Origin: Mesostigma viride
Taxonomy: Eukaryota > Streptophyta > Mesostigmatophyceae > Mesostigmatales > Mesostigmataceae
DNA: 64,000 nucleotides
Assembly: GCA_009746045.1 (NCBI GenBank)
Contig: RPFO01001941.1
Span: 64,001 to 128,000, forward strand
Direction of reading: 5' to 3'
The stretch's first letter is position 1. The number at the start of each line of letters is the position of its first letter. Of the stretch, positions 20,042-30,118 are shown one piece after another. The notes under the pieces are model-generated. The model was not told the origin of the DNA. It made no database searches and was given only the letters and a program-made list of their open reading frames with translations. The translations under genes were made by a program, and so were the position numbers.

Positions 20042-22380
20042 GCGTAGGTGTTTTTGTCAAGTTTGAGTTTCTCAAGGAAGGAACGCAGCAAGAACTTGTG
20101 ATCTAGCTGCTGGACATCAGGACGTGCTTTGATGGCTAGCTCATATTTCTTTGTCTCAGCCACATAGTCCACTGATGTGACCCTGTATTCCTCTACCCAC
20201 CTGAATGCCCCATAGATGTCCACAGATGAGGGGGTGGAGAGGAGGTCAGTTAGCTCCTTCATGAAAGCCTCCCAAACTGCCCTAGCCTGCGTGTCCTGCC
20301 ACTTGGGATACCTACGCTGGAAGACAAGAATGAGATTCTGAATCTGAGAAGAGGACTGATGGTAAAATCCCCCTGCATGAGAGATCCAAACCAATTCTTG
20401 ACATTCAGTTCCTCCCTAGCCAGCTGCAGAGAGAGAAGTGCATGATTCCCCTGCTCCCTAGTATACCCCTCAGGCAGCCCCCTGACATTAATCCTATCCA
20501 CAGGACGGTTTTCATTGTAAGTGGGCAACCTAGAGGGGGATGCAGGGGGAGAGGGAGAAGATGGTGTTGCTGCTGCAGCATTCACAGGAGAGACCTGCTG
20601 AGAGGGAAGTGCTACTTGAGTGAGCTGAGCAGGATGGGCAAACATGGGCTGTGTAGGAGGGTTAGACAACATAGGGGTGGGCTGGTTGGGGGTGTGAGTG
20701 TGTGTCACTTCCCGCCTCCTGCTGCGGGCCTCCTCCCAATCATGGAAGGTGGGAGAGAGGGACACGTCATCGTCAGTAGGGTTAGTAAGATTGTGATGCA
20801 ACCAGGTAGGCAGAGTTAGCCACCTACCCGCCCCTCTCAGGATGGCGTTGTGTAGGAGCTCCAGCAAACGCACCAGACGCACCCTGCTGCCCTGCACCCT
20901 CCTCCCTGAGAGGAGAGCCTGCAGGGCAGGCAGCAGGTCGTCGCACACCCTGCGTGTGCCCTCTTGGAGGTTGGGTAGGCCCAGGATGTGCGTGATGATT
21001 GCACACACCAGGCTGCCCGCCTCCGCGACATGCATCTGCTGGCTCCTGTCGGCCAGCCCACGGAAGGAGGCTGTGGCTGTCTGTATGGCACGCCACACGG
21101 CCTCATCACCAGGGTGATGAAGTCGCGACCTTGCAGGTCGCCCTCCAGCAGTGCTGGTTGCTGCCCAGCTGCGGTGGGACCCTGGGGCCCCTCCGGCCCT
21201 GCCAGGGACTTGTCCTTGGTGCGACTAGAGGGGGCCTGCCCCCCAGAGCCGCTGGAGGTGCCCGTGACACCCTCCATGGGGGCTGCATCCCCCGCCAGCG
21301 CCGGAGGCGCCGGCGTCGCTGCCGGGGTCCCTGCGACCCCGGGCGCTTGTGTCGCCGCCGGGGTCCCTGCGACCCCGGTGGCCTCCTCAGCCACCTGGCC
21401 CCCCACGCGGGGCGGGGGAGCCTGCGGCTGAGGTTGGACCCTCTGACCTGCCAGAGGGTCCTGGGTGGCTTCACCACCCATGGGCGTGTTGGGGGCGTCT
21501 GCCGCCCCGCGCCCCGTCGCAGGCGGCATCGCAGCCGCCTCACGCCTATCCGGGCCCCAGCCAACTGGCGTGACTTGGGGCCACGCTGGCAACGGAGTCA
21601 GCGCGATCTCTGGTCTGGAGACCACGCGCAGCGCCTCTCTCTGGCGCTGCCTGGACGCCCACTGATCAACAGTGCCGGGGTTGTGCCGCGGCCGATTGGC
21701 GAAACAGTACAGCCAAACCGCCACCTGAACCAGTGGGAGCTGCATCCTAAGACGCCCCTCGATCAGCGAGTGCACCCGATGAACCTCTATCGCGTGTATC
21801 TGCTCATCTGGAAGCAACTGAAAACGATCGAGCAAGATCCGGCCGTTCACCGCAATGAACGCCGGGATGTCGTCCTCCCCAAGGGGGAGAAAATGGGGTG
21901 GGCGCCCGAACATGACCGGGGGCGGAACATGTTCCCCATACCGGTCAATGTCCATGGTGGCCATCTGTCGGCCCACGGAAAGGTTGCCAGACGTCGCAGG
22001 TGTCTGCGACGAAAGCTCAAGCGAAGGCCGAGGCCTCGCAGGCGGCACCTCGCCATCCTCCTCGGAGGAATCACTCCGCTCACGACCCCCGTCACCTGCG
22101 ACGGGTGAACGTCGTGCCCGGGGGACCTGCCCCCCAGGTGCCATGGCGGACAAACCGCCAGTGGCAAACGGCCGCCCGCTCGCCATCCCCCGGGCGCCGG
22201 GCCCCACCTGCGGGCCCCGACGCCTGGGTTGGTCAGCGACCACCGTGCGGAAGGGACGTTGGGCGTCACCCTCGCATCGGTGGTGGAGGGCGTGCCCTCC
22301 GGCGAAAGGCGGGGTGAGGTGCGCCTGGCAGGCGCCTTCCCCTTGTTGTTGTTGCCGTTGTTGCCGTTGTTGGACGCCAT
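20002..22380 (-). pseudogene. Retrotransposon gag-like region in several frames
   Basis: An ATG at 22380 opens a frame (MASNNGNNGNNNKGKAPARR) 43 bases after the 5' LTR. The coding sense then moves to other frames near 22250, 21100 and 20400, covering a Pro/Ala-rich middle and a helical region (HKFLLRSFLEKLKLDKNTY) close to the end. Arg/Pro-rich low-complexity segments dominate 21200-21500. The pieces together would give about 790 residues of gag. I cannot tell whether the frame changes are decay, sequencing indels, or in one case a programmed shift. Confidence 0.75.
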
Positions 22381-22423
22381 ATCTTTTTTTTGCTTAAAAA
22401 AAATATCGAACTTTTCAGTCCAA

Positions 22424-22879
22424 GTTGGATGGAGACTAGGGACGACGAACAACTGCGAAAGCTGAGAGCGAATGATGATTGTATTACAATAATACAATGA
22501 GAGAGCGGTGAAAGCTGAGGGCTCAGAATGGAACTGGGCAGACTCGGGTGCTGTGGCACTCCCCAGTGCTACGCCTATATGCCTATGGCGGTGCTACCTG
22601 CAGCACACGACCAGTGGACAAGTGTACACTGCAATGCCATGCGACCACGTCACTAGCATCCAGCTAAGACTCGGCCCGTCAGGCCCGGCTACACCGGACC
22701 TGGCGGGTCGAGCTAGCACCTAGGAACAGTCTGGCACTAACCGCACATCGGTCCACATGACACCTCAGTACCGTACACCCTGCCGTACTGTACTGAGGTG
22801 TCCCGCTCAGCCGCGGTAGGCAATACGCGGCGCGCAGGCCGGAAATCCGTGTGTCAGCCTAAGCATCTCATCTAACTCC
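22424..22879 (-). repeat. 5' LTR of the Copia-type retrotransposon
   Basis: Direct repeat of 14375-14830, identical by eye. Being upstream of gag in the element's orientation, it should hold the promoter. The internal sequence after it reads TTGGACTGAAAAGTTCGATA, where the tRNA primer site would lie, but I cannot assign the tRNA. Confidence 0.92.
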
Positions 22880-23673
22880 GGCGGCACGCGGAACGGGATC
22901 TTCTCGAAATAGTTGGTATAGTCGTGGCGGAGCGGCTTGGCGTTCATCTTCAACACCACCTCGACGTCGTGGTACTGCAGCGCCACGATGGGCAGCGCCG
23001 TGCCGTAATGCGTGTTGAAGAAGAAACGCAGCGGGACGTACACGTGCTGGTCGTGTGCGGTCCCCACGTTGTTGCGCCCCCCGTGTTCTGACGGGAGTCC
23101 GTGGATGACGCTCTCCTCCGTGTTGCGCGTCAGGTAGTCCCACGTGTGCAAAAAGTCGCCCGTGTGGCTCTCGATCAAGCTCCCGCCCACCCACAATTCC
23201 ACCGTGTTTGTCAGCACGTACCCCAGGTGGTCGATCCATGCCGGCTGGAACTTCTCGTGGGTGATCCCGTCATAGTCCGCGTCCGCCGTCAAGGGGTAAT
23301 CGGACGCCTTGAACGCCGCGGTCACGCGCGTGTCGGTCACGTCGACACCCGGATTGGTCGGCGTGACACCGTCCGCGGCGACCGAGTCGCGGGCGACGTA
23401 CACCTGCGCGACGCCGTAGTTCAGTTTCGTGATGTTGTAGTAGAGGTACATCTGCGTCACGAGGTCGCCCAATCGCGGCACCTTGAAACGCACCTCGCCG
23501 CCGTACACGGGAGGGACGTCGGGCAAGATCTCGACGTCCGTCCAACTGAAGTTCGTGTGTCGCGAGTAGACGGTCTTGAAGAACGTTTTCTCCGGGTTGA
23601 CGGTCAGGAACGCGTCGAACGCGCCCTTGCACGCGAGCCACGTCAGGTGGGCCGTGATGTCTTGAGACGCCAT
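22880..23673 (-). pseudogene. MCP: Major capsid protein 1, N-terminal part, cut by a retrotransposon
   Basis: The ATG at 23673 (MASQDITAHLTWLACKGAFD) opens the first jelly roll of an MCP, with the family motif PEKTFFKTVYSRHTNFSW, VPRLGDLVTQMYLYYNI, ELWVGGSLIESHTGDFLHTW and LPIVALQYHDVEV. The frame runs to about 22880 and then reads into the LTR to a false stop at 22807. Its linker to the second jelly roll is where the element inserted. It is divergent from MCP 2, with 92 bases between starts. The N-terminal segment differs from the other copies (no xxxLRAKGxQD), so it is an older paralog, not a recent duplicate. Confidence 0.93.
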
Positions 23674-23750
23674 TCTAGTAGTACTAGGAGAAGACATAAT
23701 TTGCGGTACCCGCAGCACGCGGACGCGGCAACTTTTTTTCTCGGGAATGG

Positions 23751-23756
23751 GTATAC
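23751..23756 (+). promoter_or_regulatory. GTATAC box before MCP 2
   Basis: Palindromic hexamer ending nine bases before the ATG at 23766, after a T-run. Confidence 0.5.
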
Positions 23757-23765
23757 GCGAATTCC

Positions 23766-25439
23766 ATGTCTTCCTCCGGTGCGACGATGATGATGCTCAA
23801 GGCCCGCGGACCGCAAGACATCGCCCTCGTGAGCCAGCCGGAAGTCACGCTCTTCAAGTCCATTTATCCGCGCCACACCAACTTCTCGTGGGAGGACACC
23901 GAGATCACGCAGGCGACGGGACAGGCCAACTACGGACAGATGGTGGAGTTCAAGTTGACGCGCGCCGGCGACCTCATCACCAGGGTCTATCTCGTCATGC
24001 AGATGGACCCCGTCCCCGATTGGAACGGCGACTTCTCCCCGTTCATCTGGGACTTCCCTCGCGCTTTGATCGACTACGTCGAGTTCAACGTCGGCGGCTA
24101 CAACATCGAGCGCGTGACGGGGGACATGCTGCACGTCTGGGACATCCTCGAGCGGACCGACTACGCGAGCTATGTCGAGAACATGCCCGTGCGCCACGGT
24201 GCATCCGTCAAGTTCAGCAAGGACGGCAAGATCGCCGAAAGTTTTGACGGGACCGCGCCCCAGTACATCTACATCCCTCTGGACTTCTCGTTCACCCAGG
24301 ACCCCGGCCTCGCCCTCCCCATGATCGCGCTGTCGTGGCACGAGGTCCGCGTCAAGGTCAAGTTCCACACTGCCGAAAAGATCTTCACGTCCTACACCCT
24401 CTCGCGACCACTGTACGATTCCATCCCGGGCGTCATCGGGGCGACCATCAAGGACACCTTGAACAGCAACTCCCCTGTGTGGCGCGACAACACAATCCAC
24501 CTCCGCTCGCTGATCCGCAAGATGTTCATCGAGGGCAGCTATGGTAACGAGATGTGTCAGTTGGTGTCCGAGACCGGTGATCGGACGTGGATTCAGTACG
24601 TCATCGACAACGCTTACTACAGCGACAGGATACGGGATATTCGTGGCGAGGTAAGGGATCCGGGTCTGAACAGGAACGGCACGCTGAACATTTCGTTCAA
24701 GATCCCAGATTATAACGCGTCTGTGACCTTCAATCTGAGCGACAACACCATCAAGGACGAGGACAAGTTCGAGACCCTGGCCGTCCAAACCGTCGCTAAC
24801 AGGCGGAGCGCGTGGAGCATCAACCCGCCCAAGTTCGCGTGTCGTCTGTTGTGTCGCTACATCTACCTCGACGACTTTGAGAGGCAGCAGTTCGCCAAGG
24901 ATAACCACGAATTTTTGATCACGGAAAACCAGCTGCACACGCAGTACGTCAACGGACAAGAGCAGGTCACGATTGATCTCAAGTTCAACCACCCCACCAA
25001 GGAGCTGATCTTCTTCTACCGCCCGGACAACTACAGCGAGGCCGAGACCACCGCCAAGGGGTTCTACAAGGGCTACTGGTCTTTCCGGAACCCGAATAGT
25101 TCTTTCGGAGAGGGCCACTTGTTTAAGTCGGCGAACTTGATCCTAAACTCCCAGAACATGTACGGCGACGGCCGTGACCCCGTGTACTTCTCGTACGTCA
25201 CCACGACTCAGTTCCATAAGCGGTACGATTCCGACCACCGCATCTACGTGATTCCCCTGTGTCTCAGCCCCGGATCTTGGAAGCCGTCGGGTAGCGTCAA
25301 CATGTCTCGTCTTGACGACGTCAAGTTGGTCTTGACGGGGCTCGGGACCATCCCCCCTGGCACCATTTCGGTGTACGCTCGCAATTTCAATCTGTTTTCC
25401 ATCCAGTCGGGGATGGGAGGCAAGAGGTACGCGTCATAA
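23766..25439 (+). CDS. MCP: Major capsid protein 2 (double jelly roll), 557 residues
   Basis: Intact MCP, the protein that forms trimeric capsomers of the icosahedral shell. The N-terminus shows LKARGPQDIALVSQPEVTLF and YPRHTNFSWEDTEI. The first jelly roll ends around LPMIALSWHEVRVKVKF (residues about 180-196). The second starts at LLCRYIYLDDFERQQF (about residue 362) and ends with the shared SGMGGKRYAS. The linker between the two barrels is about 150 residues, longer than in the shortest copy (MCP 4), and holds a segment with GTLNISFKIPDYNASVTFNL. It heads a run of three MCP genes on one strand, with 30 and 67 bases between them. Confidence 0.97.
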   Translation: MSSSGATMMMLKARGPQDIALVSQPEVTLFKSIYPRHTNFSWEDTEITQATGQANYGQMVEFKLTRAGDLITRVYLVMQMDPVPDWNGDFSPFIWDFPRALIDYVEFNVGGYNIERVTGDMLHVWDILERTDYASYVENMPVRHGASVKFSKDGKIAESFDGTAPQYIYIPLDFSFTQDPGLALPMIALSWHEVRVKVKFHTAEKIFTSYTLSRPLYDSIPGVIGATIKDTLNSNSPVWRDNTIHLRSLIRKMFIEGSYGNEMCQLVSETGDRTWIQYVIDNAYYSDRIRDIRGEVRDPGLNRNGTLNISFKIPDYNASVTFNLSDNTIKDEDKFETLAVQTVANRRSAWSINPPKFACRLLCRYIYLDDFERQQFAKDNHEFLITENQLHTQYVNGQEQVTIDLKFNHPTKELIFFYRPDNYSEAETTAKGFYKGYWSFRNPNSSFGEGHLFKSANLILNSQNMYGDGRDPVYFSYVTTTQFHKRYDSDHRIYVIPLCLSPGSWKPSGSVNMSRLDDVKLVLTGLGTIPPGTISVYARNFNLFSIQSGMGGKRYAS

Positions 25440-25457
25440 AAAAAATCTCCGGTCAAG

Positions 25458-25463
25458 ATATAG
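25458..25463 (+). promoter_or_regulatory. ATATAG box before MCP 3
   Basis: Hexamer ending six bases before the ATG at 25470, after an A-run that follows the MCP 2 stop. Confidence 0.5.
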
Positions 25464-25469
25464 CCTCTC

Positions 25470-28400
25470 ATGTCTTCCTGCGCGGTCATGTGGATTCGGA
25501 GCAAGGGGAGCCAAGACGTCAACCTGGTCGTCGACCCCGAAATCACGTTCTTCAAGGCCACGTGGGCGCGCCACACCAACTTCGCGATCGAGGACGCCGA
25601 GATCACCCAATCCGCGGGTGTGATGGGGTACGGCCAATTGGTTGAGTTCAAGATCCCGAGGTCTGGCGATCTGCTGCATAAGGTCATGCTATACATCGAC
25701 ATGGCCGAGTTCCCGTACCCAAACATGGCCGAGTCCCCGTTCGCCAAGGACTTTGCGCGCATCTTGATCAAGTACGTCGAGCTGTGCATCGGCGGGTTCA
25801 GTATCGAGCGCGTGACGGGCGATTACCTCCATGTGATGGACATTCTCACGAAGAAGGGGCACAAGAGCAGTGTGGACAACCTGCCGACGAGCCACGGCGG
25901 CAGTGTGAAGTTGGACGAGAGGGGTGACATCTACGAGTATTGTGACGGCTCGAAACGCCAACACGTTTACATCCCGATCGAGTTTTCGTTCACAATGGAC
26001 CCAGGTCTTGCCCTTCCTATGATCGCCATCCAGCACCACGACGTGATCATCAAGGTCCAGTTCGCGGACGCCGACGACATTTTCACCCACTATTCTACCG
26101 CCGTGAGGGTGGACACGACAGGTACTCCTATCAACTACTCCGTTTTCCCTTACAACCCAACCACCGGGACACCCACAAACCCAGCAGGACGTTGGAACTT
26201 TGACGATAACCTCACCAACTCGGCTAGCACTGTATCGGCCTCTTTTGATCTCGTTGATTATACAAATCAAGGCGGCACCGTCGTGGCTTCTGGACAGGGG
26301 TACACTGCCAGCAACAATCGCGCTGTTGCAACCCTATCAGACACGAGCTTCAATGGGGGTACTAGCACTTTCTCCATCGTCACGTCCGTCACATCTCTCG
26401 TCAAGCCCGATGCTGTTAAGGGCAACCAGTTGCTCGAGTACGGCACTGCTGCCGAGGGTGTTCGATTGAAGGCCGGTAGTCTTGGCGAATTGATATTGGA
26501 GGCTTCTAGCAACAGTGTGACATCGACGATGTCGACATGGCCGGAGTCAAAGGTGTACGTCGGCGATGGCAAGAAACACACGTTGGCGATGACACGCGTA
26601 ACAGGTTTTACGACTGGCGCTGTTCCCGCCGATGCCGCTGTCCAGGGTTTGTGGTTAAAAACAAACGCAGCACTTGCTAACAAAGGTACGGGTGTTACAG
26701 CCACCGCCGCTCTGTTACCCAGTGGAACGACTAACGTGTCAGTAGACGGGACGGCATTCGCGTTGAAATGGACTTCTTCTGCGGCGGACTATTCCTCGGC
26801 CGGAACACACGATAGAGCTGTAATTCCGTGGATCCTAAACACCTATACTTCGGAGGACTATTCTTTGTCGTTTAAGTACAATCTAGCAAGCACGGATAGC
26901 GAATGGACACCTGTCTTTCGGATCAACGTAACAGGCTTGTTAGGAGATATCGACAGTCATGGCAAAATGTGTATGATGATTAATCCAGCGGGTAACCAGA
27001 TCAAGGTCTTGGTGCATTTACAGGGGACGACTACCACGACGACCGAGAAAACGTACTCACTGACAGCGACTGGAAGTCATCAGGTTGTCATATCGTGGCG
27101 AGGATATTCGGCAAATGCGTCATCGGACGCGAATGACGCGGAAAATCGCAAACGTATGGCCATCTTTTTCGATGGCACACAGTTGGACATGCTGGACCGG
27201 TACAAACAAATGTTATGGCCGTCTGGCACGGGGGTCTCGGATGCGAACTTGCAATTTGGTCCATTTCCGGAGGCGCCAAAGTCGCCAAAAACCAAACTCA
27301 CTATTTCGGAAGTCGTTCAATGGAGAGGTCTATATCGGAACAACAACGACATGTACAAGGTGTACGTGGACGGGCAGCGGAAGATGCTGCATCCTCTGTG
27401 GCCACGAATGCAATCCCCGACCATCGCGGATAAGAAGCTTTACCTAGGCAACGGGCCGAGCTCGGAGCCCAACTTCCGCACCACGGACACCGTATGGGAC
27501 TCAGTGTCCTTTTACAGCGCCGAGTTGACGACAACTGACGTGACCGCGACATCCGGCATCAGTCCGTCCGCCGCCCGGTTGCCCGTCGTTCGCCAAATCC
27601 TGGCCGCGCAACCGAACACCAAGTTCGTTGCTACTCGCGGGCCGTCCAAGTTGGAGAACCTTGGCAAGGACTGGGCGTCACTGATCGACACCCAGGGATC
27701 GTACCGCTTCTCCGTGACGGGATGGACAACCGGCACGAACGGGATCTTGGACAGCATCACCGTGAAGGTCGCCGAATCTGTCTCGTCCGCCCCTGTTACC
27801 GGAGCAGGCAGCGGTGACTACACCATGACCATCGGCGCCTCCTCGATCCCCAACTACCTTCGGTACGCGGTGGGTGGCGCGCCGACACAAGAGTTTGTCC
27901 ACCCGCGCATCGAATGGATCGCCAACCCGCCCAGTTTCGAGTGCAAGCTCGTCGCGCGGTTCTTCTACCTCGACGACTTCGAGAGGAAGCAGTTTGCGCT
28001 CAACGGCCACGAGTACCTGATCACCGAGACGCAGTTCTTCCAGCAGCACGTCGGCGGCGAGAACGAGCTCGACCTCGAGCTGCGGTTCAACCACCCCGTC
28101 AAAGAGCTGCTGTTCTGGTTCAAGCCGTCCGACCTCTCCTTCGCCTCGAACAAGTTCCGCTCGGACGCCGACTTCGGCTATAACGCCTACTGGAAGTTCT
28201 ACAACGACAACAGCGAGTTCGGCGACGGCCACCTGTTCACCAAGGCCAACATCTCGCTCAACTCCCAGAACCTGTACGGCGACGGCCGCGACCCCGTGTA
28301 CTTCTCCTACCTGGTCCCCGCCGACTTCCACACGCGCGTGGAGAACAACGCGCGCGTGTACGTCATGCCCTTCGCGCTCAAGCCCGAGTCTTGGAAGCCC

Positions 28401-28568
28401 ACCGGCAGCGTGAACATGTCCCGCTTGGACAGCGTCAAGCTGCACCTCAAGGGCCTCGGTCTCTCGTCCAGGGGCGGCATCCCCTCCGGCACCATCGACG
28501 TGTACGCGCGCAGTTTCAACCTCGTGCGCATCCAGTCGGGCATGGGCGGCAAGCGCTTCGCCTCGTAA
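25470..28568 (+). CDS. MCP: Giant major capsid protein 3 (1032 residues) with inserted LamG/concanavalin-like region
   Basis: Residues 1-200 and about 820-1032 are ordinary MCP barrels (WARHTNFAIEDAEI; LVARFFYLDDFERKQF; SGMGGKRFAS). Between them lie about 600 extra residues. These open with GRWNFDDNLTNSAS (about 240), carry GDGKKHTLAMTRV (about 367), SHQVVISWRG (about 535), RMAIFFDGTQLD, MYKVYVDGQRKM (about 628) and end with WDSVSFYSAELTTTDV (about 676). These are signatures of laminin-G/concanavalin-A-like sandwiches, with one apparently nested in a loop of the other. The frame is open throughout. The insert sits where capsid loops face outward, so a surface-displayed glycan-binding head is the simplest idea; function is inferred. 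Confidence 0.93.
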   Translation: MSSCAVMWIRSKGSQDVNLVVDPEITFFKATWARHTNFAIEDAEITQSAGVMGYGQLVEFKIPRSGDLLHKVMLYIDMAEFPYPNMAESPFAKDFARILIKYVELCIGGFSIERVTGDYLHVMDILTKKGHKSSVDNLPTSHGGSVKLDERGDIYEYCDGSKRQHVYIPIEFSFTMDPGLALPMIAIQHHDVIIKVQFADADDIFTHYSTAVRVDTTGTPINYSVFPYNPTTGTPTNPAGRWNFDDNLTNSASTVSASFDLVDYTNQGGTVVASGQGYTASNNRAVATLSDTSFNGGTSTFSIVTSVTSLVKPDAVKGNQLLEYGTAAEGVRLKAGSLGELILEASSNSVTSTMSTWPESKVYVGDGKKHTLAMTRVTGFTTGAVPADAAVQGLWLKTNAALANKGTGVTATAALLPSGTTNVSVDGTAFALKWTSSAADYSSAGTHDRAVIPWILNTYTSEDYSLSFKYNLASTDSEWTPVFRINVTGLLGDIDSHGKMCMMINPAGNQIKVLVHLQGTTTTTTEKTYSLTATGSHQVVISWRGYSANASSDANDAENRKRMAIFFDGTQLDMLDRYKQMLWPSGTGVSDANLQFGPFPEAPKSPKTKLTISEVVQWRGLYRNNNDMYKVYVDGQRKMLHPLWPRMQSPTIADKKLYLGNGPSSEPNFRTTDTVWDSVSFYSAELTTTDVTATSGISPSAARLPVVRQILAAQPNTKFVATRGPSKLENLGKDWASLIDTQGSYRFSVTGWTTGTNGILDSITVKVAESVSSAPVTGAGSGDYTMTIGASSIPNYLRYAVGGAPTQEFVHPRIEWIANPPSFECKLVARFFYLDDFERKQFALNGHEYLITETQFFQQHVGGENELDLELRFNHPVKELLFWFKPSDLSFASNKFRSDADFGYNAYWKFYNDNSEFGDGHLFTKANISLNSQNLYGDGRDPVYFSYLVPADFHTRVENNARVYVMPFALKPESWKPTGSVNMSRLDSVKLHLKGLGLSSRGGIPSGTIDVYARSFNLVRIQSGMGGKRFAS

Positions 28569-28625
28569 GCCTTGTCGCGCGATCGCGGCAAAGGGTTTTT
28601 CGCCAAGAAAAAATCTTTCCGGGTA

Positions 28626-28631
28626 GTATAC
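28626..28631 (+). promoter_or_regulatory. GTATAC box before MCP 4
   Basis: Hexamer ending four bases before the ATG at 28636. Confidence 0.5.
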
Positions 28632-28635
28632 GACA

Positions 28636-30021
28636 ATGTCTGGCTGTCCGGTCCTCGTCCTCCGCGCCAAGGGTCCGCAGGACGCCTCGCTCACCGTCTC
28701 GCCCGTCAAGACCTTCTTCAAGTCGATCTACCCCCGCCACACCAACTTCTCGTTCGAGGACACGGAGGTCGTGTCCGTCGCCGGGAACCAGGGGTTCGGC
28801 AGGGAGGTGACGTTCCAGATCCCGAAGAGCGGCGATCTCGTCTCGAAGATGTTCCTGTATCTCGAACTTCCGCCCATCAGGGAGTGGAACAACAATCCTT
28901 CTCCTCCTTTCGGATCGGCGTGGTGGAAGATTTTCGACCCGTTCTATGACGATATCGCGCGCATCCTCATCAAAAAGGTCGAGTTCAAGATCGGAGGAAC
29001 CGTCATCGAGGAGATGACCGGCGAGTTCATGCACGTCTACGACCAGCTGTCCCGCGACCCGTCGACGTCCTACGTGGAGAACACTCCCGCGCGCCATGGC
29101 GGGTCGGTCCGCGTCGAGAACGGCGGACAGACCGGCGGAAGGAAGAGTTACATCTACGTCCCCTTGCAGTTCTCGTTCTGCCTCGAGGACGGCATGGCTC
29201 TCCCCATGATCGCGTTGCAGTACCACGACGCCAAGGTCGTCGTGACGCTCAACAGCAAGGACGCGATCTTCACGCAGATGGCGGGCGGGAACAAGTACCC
29301 CGGCACCACCTTGAGCCGCGACCCGCAGACGTGGGCCACACTCTCGGGCGTGGACGGTTACCGCAACGCGATGATGGAGTCTATGGACGACATCGCCAAG
29401 TTGCGGCTCGTGTGTCGATTCGTATACCTGGACGATTTCGAGCGCAAGCAGTTCGCAGAGGAGCGGCACCAGTACCTGATCACCGAGACCCAGCACTACT
29501 CTCATTACGTGACCGAGGGGTCCGGCCTCGAGACCATCGCCCTGTCGTTCAGTCATCCCGTGAAGGAACTCATTTTCTATTACAAAGCCGATAACCGTCT
29601 GTCGGATCCGGAGACGTCTCCCGACCCGACGGCGGCGTATTGGAATTTCAAGAATAAGAATAGCAAGTTCGGGGACGGCCACCTGTTCGAGAAGGCCAAC
29701 CTGACTCTCAACTCGCAGCAGATGTTCGGCGAGGGCCGCGACCCGATCTACTTCAGCTACATCCTGCCTCTGCAGACCCACACGCGCCTGCCGAAGATGG
29801 GCCACGTGTACGTCATCCCGTTCTCCCTCGAGCCCGAGAACTGGAAGCCCACCGGCTCGCTGAATTTCAGCCGGCTCGACACCGTCAAGCTGGTTCTGCT
29901 GGGTCTCCAGAAGAACAGCACGACGGCCCGCATCCCGAAGGGCGTCATCGAGATCTACGCGCGCTCCTTCAACGTGATGGCGATCGCGTCCGGTATGGGC
30001 GGCAAGCGTTTCGCGTCGTAA
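28636..30021 (+). CDS. MCP: Major capsid protein 4, canonical length (461 residues)
   Basis: An intact MCP of typical phycodnavirus length, with LRAKGPQDASLTVSPVKTFF, YPRHTNFSFEDTEV, VEFKIGGTVIEEMTGEFMHV, LPMIALQYHDAKV, RFVYLDDFERKQF and the C-terminal MAIASGMGGKRFAS. The linker between barrels is short (about 35 residues), so this is probably the main hexon-forming capsid protein, with the longer copies as minor capsomers. That division of labour is inferred from length alone. It is the last of three co-directional MCP genes. Confidence 0.97.
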   Translation: MSGCPVLVLRAKGPQDASLTVSPVKTFFKSIYPRHTNFSFEDTEVVSVAGNQGFGREVTFQIPKSGDLVSKMFLYLELPPIREWNNNPSPPFGSAWWKIFDPFYDDIARILIKKVEFKIGGTVIEEMTGEFMHVYDQLSRDPSTSYVENTPARHGGSVRVENGGQTGGRKSYIYVPLQFSFCLEDGMALPMIALQYHDAKVVVTLNSKDAIFTQMAGGNKYPGTTLSRDPQTWATLSGVDGYRNAMMESMDDIAKLRLVCRFVYLDDFERKQFAEERHQYLITETQHYSHYVTEGSGLETIALSFSHPVKELIFYYKADNRLSDPETSPDPTAAYWNFKNKNSKFGDGHLFEKANLTLNSQQMFGEGRDPIYFSYILPLQTHTRLPKMGHVYVIPFSLEPENWKPTGSLNFSRLDTVKLVLLGLQKNSTTARIPKGVIEIYARSFNVMAIASGMGGKRFAS

Positions 30022-30118
30022 ACGTCTCGTCCCGTCCCGTCCCGGACCAACCCGCTCACGTCCATGGGGCGTGTATTGGCTCGAAGGAAACATACTTTTT
30101 CTGTGTAGATCCGTAAGG

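Larger units (their letters stand above)
14375..22879 (-). mobile_element. Ty1/Copia-type LTR retrotransposon inserted in MCP 1
   Basis: An 8.5-kb element lies in the same orientation as the MCP gene. It has two direct LTRs of about 456 bases, gag-like frames, CCHC knuckles, integrase, a retropepsin-like motif, reverse transcriptase and RNase H. The LTRs look identical by eye (constant offset of 8049), implying a recent insertion. Flanking CGGCA occurs at 14370-14374 and at 22882-22886, the latter two bases away from the LTR, a candidate but imperfect target duplication. The coding region is in several frames. RNase H at the 3' end and the RT motifs are of Copia type. Confidence 0.95.

Noticed and set aside
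24335-24547. Small plus-strand ORF within MCP 2
   Set aside because: Shadow frame of the MCP coding sequence.
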